Of a DNA stretch of 41,857 nucleotides, positions 8,396 through 17,658 are shown piece by piece. How positions within the stretch are numbered: the stretch's first letter is position 1; each line of letters opens with the position of its first letter. A program made the position numbers and the translations under genes. A model generated the notes under the pieces. The model was given only the letters and a program-made list of their open reading frames with translations, did no database searches and was not told the DNA's origin. Source of the stretch: CAZHOV01 sp964534315 (lineage in GTDB: Bacteria; Bacteroidota; Bacteroidia; Chitinophagales; Saprospiraceae); contig CAZHOV010000026.1 of the NCBI GenBank assembly GCA_964534315.1, forward strand, positions 1 to 41,857, given 5' to 3'.

Positions 8396-9820
8396 GTGGA
8401 AAAAGAATTTGTTTTAACGGAGGCTATTATCAGAGATTCGGCGGTCAAATACCTGAGGGGGTATTATAAAAGCCGTAGAAAAGTCAATACTCAGCCCACT
8501 TCCATTAAAACAGGAGTGACAACAAAAGGAGGACTCACTGCAGATGCGTATTTTGAAATTCCCCAGGAAGAAGGCGGTAATATGATCGTTACCCTGGAAG
8601 CTACTTCCTTTCATAAAGCGAAAGAAATCGTTTATCAGACAAAATATTATAAACTCAATTGGGATGCTTTCACTGTTGCTTCTATTGTATTGACCCTTTT
8701 GGTAAGTCTTCTTTATCACTACTACGATCGCCCGATTGAACATTGGAGTGGTTGGTTTTTTTTTTCGGGTCTATTTCTTACCATATTTTTAACTTATGTG
8801 ATATTTCGCGAATATGCGAAAGACTGGAAACGTTATCGCTATATTTATGCAATTGAGCAATTCAAGCAGTATTTCGCCAATGAGCACTGGATCGCCTTGG
8901 GAGATGATATTTTTGAAAATCATGAAAACCCTTATTTTAGGGAATTAAAAAGACAATGCGTAAAAAATGGGGTTGGTTTATTGAGCGTTGATCGGGATTT
9001 TCGGGTTCATCCGGTGGTTACCCCTTCGAGGGAGATCGTCTTAAAGCAGCGGAAGAGGTATTTAAATATCTTGCCAGGGAAGGATATCCAGAAACATGCC
9101 GGGCGGTTGTTCAGCAAGATGAAGGTTCCAGCTAGATGGTCTTTTTTTCGAAATCGGTCTACGATTAATTACAGCCGCTTTCAAAAACAACCCTATCGGC
9201 AATTTATTGTCCTTTTTGTTTGTTGGAGTGTTATCAGTGGCTTGATCTGGTCAGAATTATCCGATCCTAAAATCGTATACGAAGCAGAAGAAGAATATGA
9301 AGAGCAGCTAATCACTGAAATTCCGGAGCTATTTCCGGAAACGGAGGAATATGTGTTTGATTCGGTCGTTACTAACCCTTTTAAAAATAGTTTGATCTTT
9401 TATATTATTGCACCTCCTTCAAATTACAATACATTAAAACGAGAAGGATGGCTAAAACGCTCTGTTAAACGGAAAGACAAAAGGATTTACTTTTCAAGGG
9501 CCGGTTTTGAGGTGACCTGGCACAGGTGCGAAAAATTCAAGGTATTTAAAGAAAGGCATTATTTTATTACTTATCAAAGAACAAATGAGCTGGGTAAAGC
9601 TTTTCAAATAACAGAACGTCTTCGTCAACAAGGGCTTCCCGCCAACTTTTTTTGGGAAGGATGTTTTGATATGGGAAGCAATTACCGGATCTTTTTAGAT
9701 ATCTTCTTTGAAACAAAGGAAGAAGCAGACTTCCGGAAGCAACAAATACAGAAAATCCTTAAGGATAAAGAAAATCTGGCAAAATTTGTCACGGTAAATT
9801 CTATTTATTTCAATAGGTAA
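8396..9820 (+). CDS. Unrecognised membrane protein with nuclease-like and SPOR-like regions
   Basis: A 474-residue protein with no family I can name. Residues about 10-90 read like the core of a PD-(D/E)XK-type fold (GLTADAYFEI, then MIVTLEATSF), interrupted by two transmembrane helices (about 100-140). The text then resumes with RQCVKNGVGLLSVDRDF, a pattern often closing such folds. The lysine of the E-x-K motif is not evident, so catalysis is doubtful. A further hydrophobic helix lies at about 275-290. The last 80 residues resemble a SPOR domain (YFITYQRTNELGKAFQITER, then IFLDIFFETKEEADF). The GTG start, 4 nt after folP, is the only usable one. Confidence 0.6.
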   Translation: MEKEFVLTEAIIRDSAVKYLRGYYKSRRKVNTQPTSIKTGVTTKGGLTADAYFEIPQEEGGNMIVTLEATSFHKAKEIVYQTKYYKLNWDAFTVASIVLTLLVSLLYHYYDRPIEHWSGWFFFSGLFLTIFLTYVIFREYAKDWKRYRYIYAIEQFKQYFANEHWIALGDDIFENHENPYFRELKRQCVKNGVGLLSVDRDFRVHPVVTPSREIVLKQRKRYLNILPGKDIQKHAGRLFSKMKVPARWSFFRNRSTINYSRFQKQPYRQFIVLFVCWSVISGLIWSELSDPKIVYEAEEEYEEQLITEIPELFPETEEYVFDSVVTNPFKNSLIFYIIAPPSNYNTLKREGWLKRSVKRKDKRIYFSRAGFEVTWHRCEKFKVFKERHYFITYQRTNELGKAFQITERLRQQGLPANFFWEGCFDMGSNYRIFLDIFFETKEEADFRKQQIQKILKDKENLAKFVTVNSIYFNR

Positions 9821-9844
9821 CCTTTAATCACGTTATCAAATACC

Positions 9845-9873
9845 TTTGATACCATCTCATTTTTTTATCTTTG
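9845..9873 (+). promoter_or_regulatory. Promoter of gyrA
   Basis: TTTG at 9845-9848 and TATCTTTG at 9866-9873, separated by 17 bp, match the Bacteroidota -33/-7 promoter (TTTG-N17-21-TAnnTTTG). The start point would fall near 9880, giving a leader of about 43 nt. This is the best promoter match seen in the window. Confidence 0.65.
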
Positions 9874-9922
9874 TGGGATTAATTAAATTACCCGCGAAAA
9901 ATTGCAAATTAAAAAAAAATAG

Positions 9923-12400
9923 ATGTCAGCAAATCAGCGAATTATTCCGGTAAATATAGAGGAAGAGATGAAATCGGCATACATCGATTACTCCATGTCG
10001 GTTATTGTATCCAGAGCCTTACCGGATGTAAGAGATGGTCTTAAACCTGTTCATCGCCGCGTTTTATTTGGGATGCATGAACTGGGACTGACCTACAACA
10101 AGGCACATAAAAAATCAGCCCGTATTGTCGGAGAGGTGTTGGGTAAATACCACCCGCATGGAGACTCTTCTGTTTATGATACGATGGTTAGAATGGCTCA
10201 GCATTGGTCGCTCCGCTACCCACTAGTGGATGGCCAGGGGAATTTTGGTTCTATGGACGGCGATAGCCCCGCGGCTATGCGTTATACGGAGGCCCGTCTG
10301 GAGCGCATAAGCGATGAAATACTTGCAGATATCAAAAAGGAAACAGTCAATTTCGCCTTAAACTTTGACGACTCTCTGGAAGAACCTACCGTACTGCCTA
10401 CCAAACTTCCTAACCTCCTGGTAAATGGAGCTTCTGGCATTGCCGTAGGGATGGCTACCAATATGCTCCCGCATAATTTATCTGAAGTGATAGACGGGAT
10501 CTCCGCGACCGTAGACAACCCTGATATTACCATCGAGCAACTGATGGAATACATCAAAGCTCCCGATTTCCCGACAGGCGGACAGATTTATGGGTATCAA
10601 GGTGTCAAAGATGCTTTTGAAACAGGTAGAGGTAGAATTGTGGTTAGAGGAAAAGCCCGGATAGAGGCGGAAAAAAATGGTAAGGAAACCATCATAATCA
10701 CAGAAATTCCCTACCAGCTTAACAAGGCTGCCCTCATCGTAAAAATGGCGGAGCTGGTAAATGACAAAAAGATCGAAGGGGTAACCGATATCCGGGACGA
10801 ATCTGATCGAAACGGGCTTCGGATAGTGGTGGAATGCAGACGTGACGCTATGGCCAATGTTATCCTAAGCAAATTTTATAAGTATTCTCCGCTACAAACC
10901 TCTTACGGCGTAAATAATGTTTGCCTGGTCAATGGCCGTCCTGAAACGATCAATCTTAAAGGACTCATTGAAGAGTTTGTCAAGTTCCGCCTGGAGGTTA
11001 TTGTTCGAAGGACGAAATACGATCTTCGGAAAGCGGAAGAACGCGCACATATTTTGGAAGGGCTGCTCATTGCACTTGACCATCTCGACGAAGTGATTGC
11101 TTTAATCAGAGGCTCCCAAACAGTGGAAGAAGCCAGAACAGGACTGATGGAGCGATTTGAACTTTCCGAAATCCAGGCCAGGGCAATCCTCGATATGCGA
11201 CTTCAAAAGCTAACCGGTCTGGAACGGGAAAAGGTAAAGCAAGAATACGATGAATTGCAAGAAAAGATTGCCCGCTTTAAAGAAATCCTAGCCAATGAAT
11301 CCATCCAGCGAGAGATCATTAAAGATGAGCTAGCTGAACTGAAAGAAAAATACGGCGATGAACGCCGGACAGAGGTCATCTATTCTGATGGAGAGATTAG
11401 TATCGAAGATATGATCCCCAAAGAGGATGTATTGATCACCATTTCTCATCTGGGGTATATCAAGCGAACCAAACTATCTGAATACAGAGCACAAGGCAGG
11501 GGTGGAAGAGGTTCGATGGGATCAAAAACCAGAGATGCCGACTTTATCGAGCACATGTTTACCGCCGATACGCATAATTATCTGCTGTTATTTACGGAGA
11601 AGGGCATCTGCTACTGGCTACGGGTATATGAAATACCGGAAGCGTCGAGAACATCCAGCGGCAGAGCTATTCAGAATCTGATTCCGATTGATAAAGACGA
11701 TAAGATTAAGGCTTATATTCGTATTGAGGACCTGACAGATGAAGATTTCCTAAACAATAACTATATCGTTTTCTGCACCCGCAAAGGACTGATAAAGAAA
11801 ACGTTAGTGGAAGCCTTTTCAAGACCTCGCGTGAACGGAATTATTGCCATTTCCATTAATGAAGGTGATCAATTGCTGGAAGCCAAGCTGACCAATGGAA
11901 ATATGGAAATCCTCATTGCCAATAAGGCCGGCAGGGCAATTCGCTTTCCCGAATCTACGGTCCGTTCAATGGGTAGAACTGCAGCCGGAGTAAGAGGTAT
12001 CTCCCTCAATAATGATGAAGATGCTGTAGTGGGAATGATCTATGTTGATCCCGAAGAAGATAACTATGATATCTTGGTAATTTCTGAAAAAGGAAATGGA
12101 AAGCGATCTAAACTGGAAGAATACCGCATCACTAATAGAGGAGGTAAAGGGGTAAAAACTATCCAAATGACAGAACGGACAGGAAGCCTGATTGCCATTA
12201 AAGGTGTCCAGGATGTTGATGATCTGATGATCACCAATCGTTCGGGAATCGTTATCCGGATCAATGTGGATCAAATCCCTAAATTAGGAAGAGCTACGCA
12301 AGGCGTCCGGGTAATTCGCCTCAATAAAGACGATAAAATTGCAGATGTTACCGTTATTAGAGATGCAGCCGATGAAGAAGCTATAAGTGAAGAAGAATAA
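9923..12400 (+). CDS. gyrA: DNA gyrase subunit A
   Basis: Breakage-reunion subunit of the type II topoisomerase that introduces negative supercoils. The 825 residues cover a winged-helix/tower part (about 30-500) and the six-bladed C-terminal DNA-wrapping domain. Catalytic tyrosine is Y121 (AAMRYTE). The quinolone-resistance region reads HPHGDSSVYD, so the equivalents of E. coli S83 and D87 are wild type (S82, D86). The GyrA box is QGRGGRG at 524-530, which identifies gyrase rather than topoisomerase IV ParC. A second RGGKG motif lies in a later blade. The C terminus is short and acidic (EEAISEEE). It stands alone with its own promoter; gyrB is not in the window. Confidence 0.97.
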   Translation: MSANQRIIPVNIEEEMKSAYIDYSMSVIVSRALPDVRDGLKPVHRRVLFGMHELGLTYNKAHKKSARIVGEVLGKYHPHGDSSVYDTMVRMAQHWSLRYPLVDGQGNFGSMDGDSPAAMRYTEARLERISDEILADIKKETVNFALNFDDSLEEPTVLPTKLPNLLVNGASGIAVGMATNMLPHNLSEVIDGISATVDNPDITIEQLMEYIKAPDFPTGGQIYGYQGVKDAFETGRGRIVVRGKARIEAEKNGKETIIITEIPYQLNKAALIVKMAELVNDKKIEGVTDIRDESDRNGLRIVVECRRDAMANVILSKFYKYSPLQTSYGVNNVCLVNGRPETINLKGLIEEFVKFRLEVIVRRTKYDLRKAEERAHILEGLLIALDHLDEVIALIRGSQTVEEARTGLMERFELSEIQARAILDMRLQKLTGLEREKVKQEYDELQEKIARFKEILANESIQREIIKDELAELKEKYGDERRTEVIYSDGEISIEDMIPKEDVLITISHLGYIKRTKLSEYRAQGRGGRGSMGSKTRDADFIEHMFTADTHNYLLLFTEKGICYWLRVYEIPEASRTSSGRAIQNLIPIDKDDKIKAYIRIEDLTDEDFLNNNYIVFCTRKGLIKKTLVEAFSRPRVNGIIAISINEGDQLLEAKLTNGNMEILIANKAGRAIRFPESTVRSMGRTAAGVRGISLNNDEDAVVGMIYVDPEEDNYDILVISEKGNGKRSKLEEYRITNRGGKGVKTIQMTERTGSLIAIKGVQDVDDLMITNRSGIVIRINVDQIPKLGRATQGVRVIRLNKDDKIADVTVIRDAADEEAISEEE

Positions 12401-12508
12401 ATGGATTGATTCTTGCAGGTAGGTGATAAAGTAGTAACCCAAACAATAAATGATCATCATTTTTAGGTCATTTAATAATTCATTTTTTAATCAAAAATAA
12501 ATTTCGTG

Positions 12509-13825
12509 ATGAAACGACTTATTTTAGGACTGTTGTCCATTTTATTAATAGCAGGCGCCCTGAATGCACAGGAGGATTATAACGATGCATTTAAAGAGGC
12601 TCGAAAACTATTAGGCAAATACGATTATGATCCTGCCGGCAATCAGGAAGCATTGATGGAAGCTAAAGATAAGATTGACTTAGCGGAGGGTAATATTGAA
12701 AAGGTTGACGAGAAATTCCGTCCGGAAGTCTATCTAGTTAAAGGACGGGTATACACCGAAGTTGCCGCCCGTGATGTAGATGGAAAATATCCCAATGCTC
12801 CCTTAGCTTCGTATAATGCTTTAAGAAAAGCACTAGACAAAGCCGAAAAAAAATGGCAGCAAAAAGATGCTGCCGAAGCCCTTCGTAAAGCTGCATCCTT
12901 ATTGTTAAATGTGGGAGATACCTACTACCAAAAACAGCAATACAAGGAAGCTTACCAGGCATTCAATGCTGTTTTGGAAACTCAAGATGTAATGGAAGAA
13001 CGCAATGATAAGCCTATTCTTAGTACCGAGGAAGAACTTAACAACCTTGCGTTTGCTGCCGGACTTTGCGCAATCAATGCAGAGATGAACGATCAGGCAA
13101 AGCCTATCTTTAGCAACCTCTATGAATCATCTTCTTTTGATCAGCCTTTCATATATGAAGCCATGTACAAACTGAATGTCGATGACAATCAGGAAATGGC
13201 GGTCAAATACCTCAATGAGGGGCGCGAAAAGTTTCCAGAAGATACGCAATTGCTCTATGCTGAAATTAACCACTATCTTCGAAATGAGCAACTGGATAAA
13301 CTGGAAGGTAAACTGAAAACGGCCATTAAGCAAGATCCAAAAAATACTTCTCTATACTTTACCCTCGGTTATGTTTATGACAACCTGTTCCAAAACGAAT
13401 ACGAAGCAGGTAACAAAGAATCTTCTAAAAAGTATTTTAATCAGGCACTTGACCTTTACGGTCAGGCACTTGAAATTGACGATCAATTCGGTGACGCCCT
13501 CTATGGAAGCGGAGCACTTTACTACAATAAAGCTGCTGCTCTAACCAATGAGTTACGAGCATTGGAAGACGATCTTTCTGCTGAAGGCTTACGTAAATAC
13601 GAAGCCAAGAAAAATGAGATCCTGAAGCTATTTGATAAAGCCCTTCCTTACTTCCAAAGAGCGGAAGTCATCAATCCTAACGATCTGAATACGCTGATCG
13701 CTCTCAAGGAAATTTACGCTAAGAAAGGTAGTACCGAAGATCTTAAAATCTCTATGGAGCTTAAAAAACGTATGGAAAAAATACAGGGTGGAGGAACAAA
13801 CGATTCTTCTTACTTTGATAAATAG
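12509..13825 (+). CDS. Secreted tetratricopeptide-repeat protein
   Basis: A 438-residue protein with a clear signal peptide (MKRLILGLLSILLIAGALNA, cut before QED) and then helical repeats to near the end. TPR-like pairs are visible around 125-165 (VGDTYYQKQQYKEAYQAF), 265-300 and 310-345 (YGQALEIDDQFGDALYGSGA), with two longer linkers. The tail (GGGTNDSSYFDK) is unstructured. It is probably periplasmic and a scaffold; partners cannot be named. The ATG directly after an in-frame GTG is chosen because it starts the signal peptide. A strong hairpin without a T-run follows it. Confidence 0.8.
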   Translation: MKRLILGLLSILLIAGALNAQEDYNDAFKEARKLLGKYDYDPAGNQEALMEAKDKIDLAEGNIEKVDEKFRPEVYLVKGRVYTEVAARDVDGKYPNAPLASYNALRKALDKAEKKWQQKDAAEALRKAASLLLNVGDTYYQKQQYKEAYQAFNAVLETQDVMEERNDKPILSTEEELNNLAFAAGLCAINAEMNDQAKPIFSNLYESSSFDQPFIYEAMYKLNVDDNQEMAVKYLNEGREKFPEDTQLLYAEINHYLRNEQLDKLEGKLKTAIKQDPKNTSLYFTLGYVYDNLFQNEYEAGNKESSKKYFNQALDLYGQALEIDDQFGDALYGSGALYYNKAAALTNELRALEDDLSAEGLRKYEAKKNEILKLFDKALPYFQRAEVINPNDLNTLIALKEIYAKKGSTEDLKISMELKKRMEKIQGGGTNDSSYFDK

Positions 13826-13858
13826 AATAACAACTTAAATAGAATAAATAGAATAAAT

Positions 13859-13902
13859 AGAGGCAGGGCCTGGTTTTGGAATCAAAATCAGGCCCTGCCT
13901 CT
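13859..13902. repeat. Long hairpin after the TPR gene
   Basis: Two 20-bp arms (13859-13878 and 13883-13902) pair with one G-T mismatch around a GAAT loop; the outer arm reads AGAGGCAGGGCCTG. No T-run follows on either strand (A7 on the plus side), so it is not a textbook intrinsic terminator. It may be a 3'-end stabilising hairpin, a terminator of unusual form, or a palindromic repeat. It is preceded by a short AATAGAATA microsatellite. Confidence 0.7.
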
Positions 13903-13957
13903 AAAAAAACTATTCAGCAATTCGTTAGTTTACAGATCGTTCGCAAAATTCAAAAAT

Positions 13958-15007
13958 ATGGATACCAAAGAAATTTACTACAAAGACTATCTGGCGCTTG
14001 AAAAGGTATTAAAAGCCCAGCACCCGGAAAGTGAAACGGCACATGACGAAATGCTTTTCATCATTATCCATCAAACCTACGAACTTTGGTTTAAGCAAAT
14101 CCTTTTTGAAATAGACTCCGTGATCGATCTGTTCCAGCAACCTTTTATCCAGGATAATTCTCCGGATCTTTACACCGTAAATCATCGCCTTTCCAGGGTT
14201 GTAACGATCCTCAAAGTACTCGTCCACCAGATTGACATCATGGAAACCATGACCCCGCTTGACTTTCTCGATTTCCGGGATCTGCTTCGGCCGGCTTCCG
14301 GATTTCAAAGCATTCAGTTTAAAGTACTTGAAGCAAAACTGGGACTGAAAATGGAACACCGGCACGGCAAAGAATATTATACCTCCCAATTAAAAGAAAA
14401 AGACCTCCACTTTATCAAAGAAATGGAAGAGGAAGCTAGTCTGCTACAACTCCTCAATGACTGGCTGGCGCGTATGCCATTCTTTAAGCCGGAACGAAAT
14501 GAATTGTGGACCGACTACCGGCCCATTGTCCAACAACACGCGGATCATCTTCATATCTTTTGGAATGACTATTTGCACCTGTATCAGCAAAGCCTCATCA
14601 GCGGAGAACAACTTAATTTGGATATTTTCAAAGATTTATTGCATCCCGATATAGAGATCGAAAATGCAGGACTATCCTCTAAAGCCAGCCGTAATGCTTT
14701 ATTTATTATGCTTTACCGGGATTATCCGCTTCTGCAATTACCTTATCAGCTACTCAACACCTTACTGGAAATTGATGAGCAACTGGCCACCTGGCGATTC
14801 CGCCATGTCAATATGGTCCAACGCATCATCGGAAAGCGAATCGGAACGGGAGGAAGTTCAGGTGAAAAATACCTTCGAGCGGCTATGAATAAGCATTATA
14901 TTTTTAAAGACCTGGCAATATTAACCAGCTTCCTGATCGAGCGTAGAAATCTTCCCAAACTTCCCAAAAAGCTGCAGGAACGACTTGGATTTAGAATCGG
15001 AGAATAG
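13958..15007 (+). CDS. kynA: Tryptophan 2,3-dioxygenase
   Basis: Heme enzyme that opens the indole ring of L-tryptophan to N-formylkynurenine, the first step of the kynurenine pathway; cytoplasmic, normally a tetramer. Family blocks are present: DEMLFIIIHQTYELWFKQIL, where H38 corresponds to the distal active-site His; FRDLLRPASGFQSIQFK; and RHVNMVQRIIG, where H283 is the expected proximal heme ligand, followed by the substrate-binding loop GTGGSSG. Length 349 is a little longer than the roughly 280-310 of many bacterial forms, owing to helical insertions. No other kynurenine-pathway gene lies nearby. It converges with the glycosyltransferase gene, 16 nt between stops. Confidence 0.95.
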   Translation: MDTKEIYYKDYLALEKVLKAQHPESETAHDEMLFIIIHQTYELWFKQILFEIDSVIDLFQQPFIQDNSPDLYTVNHRLSRVVTILKVLVHQIDIMETMTPLDFLDFRDLLRPASGFQSIQFKVLEAKLGLKMEHRHGKEYYTSQLKEKDLHFIKEMEEEASLLQLLNDWLARMPFFKPERNELWTDYRPIVQQHADHLHIFWNDYLHLYQQSLISGEQLNLDIFKDLLHPDIEIENAGLSSKASRNALFIMLYRDYPLLQLPYQLLNTLLEIDEQLATWRFRHVNMVQRIIGKRIGTGGSSGEKYLRAAMNKHYIFKDLAILTSFLIERRNLPKLPKKLQERLGFRIGE

Positions 15008-15023
15008 TAGCGGGTTATCACTC

Positions 15024-15713
15024 TTACCTGCTCTTTTCAATGGAGTACGAATACCATTTGGCAAGCCTCTGAGGCGAAATTCCAAAAACATACCCCAGCC
15101 AGATAATAATATCGATAGCAAGTTGCCGCCAAAATCCGTTTTTCTCAAAACGCCTTCCCGAGGTAAGTACCGGCACACTTAGCTTTTTGAACCGTCCGTA
15201 TCGCTTTAGTCGCTTTTGAATTTCAACATCCTCCATAATGGGAATGGCCGGAAAACCACCAGCCTGTTCAAACACTTCCTTTTTGACAAACAATCCCTGG
15301 TCCCCAAAGGTAAGCATTCGCCACTTGACAGAGGTCAGCAAGGAAAGTAACTCATAGTTCCAACCTTTGGGCGTAAAGCGGGTATAAAAGCTGCCGGCTA
15401 CAACCTTTTCAGAAGCCAGGGTGTTTTTGATCTGCTCCTCAAAATCGGGAGGCGGCAAGGTATCTGCATGTAAGAAAAAAAGAAGCCCCCCTTTGGCCTT
15501 CGACGCGCCAACATTCATTTGAACTGCTCTTCCGCTCTGTTCAGACCTTAAAAAGGTAATACCCGGAATAGTTGCGATAATTTTCCGGGTATCGTCCTCA
15601 CTGCCCCCGTCGACCAGAATCAACTCCGAATCCCTGATATGCTTTTTCAGGTATTCTAGCGTGTCTTCAATGACGGAAGCTTCATTGTAAACGGGAATAA
15701 TAATAGAGATCAA
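15024..15713 (-). CDS. Family 2 glycosyltransferase, TIGR04283 type
   Basis: A 229-residue GT-A fold glycosyltransferase. It begins ISIIIPVYNEASVI, has the nucleotide-sugar motif FFLHADTLPP (DxD-like) and an acidic catalytic block PIMEDVEIQKRLKR, and ends with a short hydrophobic helix (IDIIIWLGYVFGI) after GRRFEKNGFWRQL. These match the subfamily known as rSAM/selenodomain-associated transferase 2. Sugar and acceptor are unknown. It starts with TTG, and TTGA overlaps the TGA stop of the upstream M28 peptidase gene, so translation is very likely coupled. Confidence 0.88.
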   Translation of the reverse strand: MISIIIPVYNEASVIEDTLEYLKKHIRDSELILVDGGSEDDTRKIIATIPGITFLRSEQSGRAVQMNVGASKAKGGLLFFLHADTLPPPDFEEQIKNTLASEKVVAGSFYTRFTPKGWNYELLSLLTSVKWRMLTFGDQGLFVKKEVFEQAGGFPAIPIMEDVEIQKRLKRYGRFKKLSVPVLTSGRRFEKNGFWRQLAIDIIIWLGYVFGISPQRLAKWYSYSIEKSR

Positions 15714-17467
15714 TTGGCAAAAATCATTTGTTTGGAATCTATAATTTCCCCATCGATAACCAGGGAATAAATAAAGGTTCCCACCGCATTAAACCCGTGG
15801 AAGTAAAGCACCTCATTCAATCCTTTTTGCACCTCTACTTCAAATCGCTTCAATTCTTTCCCTTCAAAGCTGGAAACCACAATAAATGCCTCTTTATAGG
15901 GCCATTCTTCCTCGACGATAAACGAAATATAGGTTGATTCGTCAAAAGGATTGGGCCGGTTTTGAAGCAACTTAATGGGGTGTTCCGATTCCAATGGTTG
16001 TTGTTGAGGCTCTTCGCTACCAACAATAGTAGGGGTCAGCGATTCTTCCGAAAAGAGGCTCTCCACATCGTCCTCGTCAATTGCAGCAACACTCACTACA
16101 TCTCCGCCAGGTAGTTCGGGTATGAAGGTAATTGTGTCACCTTCTAGCGTATAGATGGCTTCAAAATCATTAGAGGAGGTCGTTCGATGCAGGATTTTAT
16201 ATTTACCGTAATTCAAGGGGTCGTGGATGGTGACCAAAATCGAGTCGCCAATCCTGCCTGCTTCTACCTCGGGCGTCTCAGGTCCGATAGCCGCCATAGT
16301 GGCGGCAGTAGCATTAATGGCAGCATTTCGCGCCAGGTAATTAAACTGGACATAAAAACTATCGACCATCATATCGCCATCGGTATCTATCCCAAGCACA
16401 TCATTAGTCGTATGCTGCCGGTCGTGATAGTCCGGATCACTGACGTTAGCATTGCCGTGCTCATTGGCAGAGGTGAAGCGCATGGCGGCATAACCGCGCT
16501 GACGGAACGGGATATGGTCGCCGCCCCGTCCTTGCCGGTCTTCGGCAGACATGATCGTAAGGGTCATGGGCACGCTTTCGAAAGGTAGTAATTCCTCTTC
16601 ATATTGGAGTTTGATAAAACGAGTCAGTTGTTTATTGCGGGAATTAAAATTGCCTTGCGAAAACAAACGCACCTGTGTACTGTCAATATCATTTAAACCG
16701 GGACAAGAAGGGGGAGAGGAGGTCTCTCCGCAAATCACTCCACCAACAATATCATTGTTGAGTACGGCCTTGATGGCGATTCCTTCATTTTCGGCGTATT
16801 GAGCAAAGGCGTTGGCTCCGAACAATCCCTGCTCTTCTCCGGTGGTTGCCATAAAAACGATGGTATGTTCAAAGCTGTATTGGCCCATCACTCTGGCTAG
16901 TTCCATTACCAGCGCCGTTCCGCTACCGTTATCTTCCATCCCGTTGGCCAGGCAGTTGACGTCACATATATCTTCACAACGGCTATCCAGGTGGGCTTCA
17001 ATTAGGACAATGCTTGAGTCTGTGGTATCCATTCCCGGCAGCACTGTGATTACATTCCGGTGCTGCCCCATACCACAAATATCCTGGTCAAACTGAATAT
17101 AGGAATTGATGAGTCGGTTATCGTTTTGCGCGCTAAATTCCTCAAATTTTGAAAACACCCAACGCCGGGCTGCTCCCATACCATAAACACTGGAAACGGT
17201 ATCAGAACCGGTATTCCTATTTTGATACAAGGACATCTGAGTAAGGTAGGATTGCAACGAATCAGTGGAGATTCCGTTTTTAATAGCCTGTACCAACTCT
17301 GTGGGGGAAGTAATGATCTCATCAGGTGCATAATCGTCCGGATCGTAATTGCCGAGCATGATATCACGGGCTAACGGATTCGTACTCTTGATATTGGAAG
17401 GGATCTGCGAATATCCACAATAGACAACCCCAAAGAGTAGAAAGAGGGTAAAAATATTTTTCATCAT
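15710..17467 (-). CDS. Secreted M28 aminopeptidase with T9SS sorting domain
   Basis: A 585-residue zinc exopeptidase of family M28. After the signal peptide (1-20) and a propeptide-like region, the peptidase domain (about 135-370) has the full metal set: H159 and D161 (AHLDS), D179 (MEDNGSGT), E211/E212 (TGEEQGLFG), D239 (NNDIVGG) and H318 (GGDHIPF). A beta-rich linker follows. The last 80 or so residues (QNRPNPFDESTYISF onward, ending YSLVIDGEIIDSKQMIF) are a type A C-terminal sorting domain, so the enzyme should cross the outer membrane by the type IX system. It is the first gene of a coupled pair with the glycosyltransferase. A possible -7 box (TATTTTTG) lies at 17558-17565 on the minus strand. 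Confidence 0.92.
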   Translation of the reverse strand: MMKNIFTLFLLFGVVYCGYSQIPSNIKSTNPLARDIMLGNYDPDDYAPDEIITSPTELVQAIKNGISTDSLQSYLTQMSLYQNRNTGSDTVSSVYGMGAARRWVFSKFEEFSAQNDNRLINSYIQFDQDICGMGQHRNVITVLPGMDTTDSSIVLIEAHLDSRCEDICDVNCLANGMEDNGSGTALVMELARVMGQYSFEHTIVFMATTGEEQGLFGANAFAQYAENEGIAIKAVLNNDIVGGVICGETSSPPSCPGLNDIDSTQVRLFSQGNFNSRNKQLTRFIKLQYEEELLPFESVPMTLTIMSAEDRQGRGGDHIPFRQRGYAAMRFTSANEHGNANVSDPDYHDRQHTTNDVLGIDTDGDMMVDSFYVQFNYLARNAAINATAATMAAIGPETPEVEAGRIGDSILVTIHDPLNYGKYKILHRTTSSNDFEAIYTLEGDTITFIPELPGGDVVSVAAIDEDDVESLFSEESLTPTIVGSEEPQQQPLESEHPIKLLQNRPNPFDESTYISFIVEEEWPYKEAFIVVSSFEGKELKRFEVEVQKGLNEVLYFHGFNAVGTFIYSLVIDGEIIDSKQMIFAN

Positions 17468-17615
17468 TTAATAGGTTTAATTTAATGACCTAATATAAGG
17501 CAGCTTTATTATAAAGTTAAGGAATAAATCATTAAATGCCGTTTGGTTCGACTTCAACAAAAATATAAAAACCTATTTTCTTCTCCCATCCCAAGCCAAA
17601 GATCGTTATATTCTG

Positions 17616-17623
17616 TAACTTTG
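17616..17623 (+). promoter_or_regulatory. -7 box before the SGNH-like gene
   Basis: TAACTTTG matches TAnnTTTG and lies 36 bp before the TTG start at 17659. No obvious -33 element is seen, so this is a moderate-confidence call. It supports the TTG start, since no ATG or GTG lies between it and the coding region. Confidence 0.4.
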
Positions 17624-17658
17624 AATCTGTTGATTACCTACATTTAAAAAATCAGAGG

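Noticed and set aside
9923..12400. Alternative identity as ParC (topoisomerase IV)
   Set aside because: The GyrA box QGRGGRG and the complete C-terminal wrapping domain indicate gyrase.
9821..12505. Replication origin near gyrA
   Set aside because: No dnaA, gyrB or recF, and no DnaA-box cluster was noticed in the gaps.
13859..13902. Call as an ordinary Rho-independent terminator
   Set aside because: No T-run follows the stem on either strand, so it is listed as a hairpin instead.
17541..17570. Possible relation of GGTTCGACTTCAAC to the MITE end GGGTCGACTTCAAT
   Set aside because: The match is only about 12 bp, there is no inverted partner nearby, and chance cannot be excluded.
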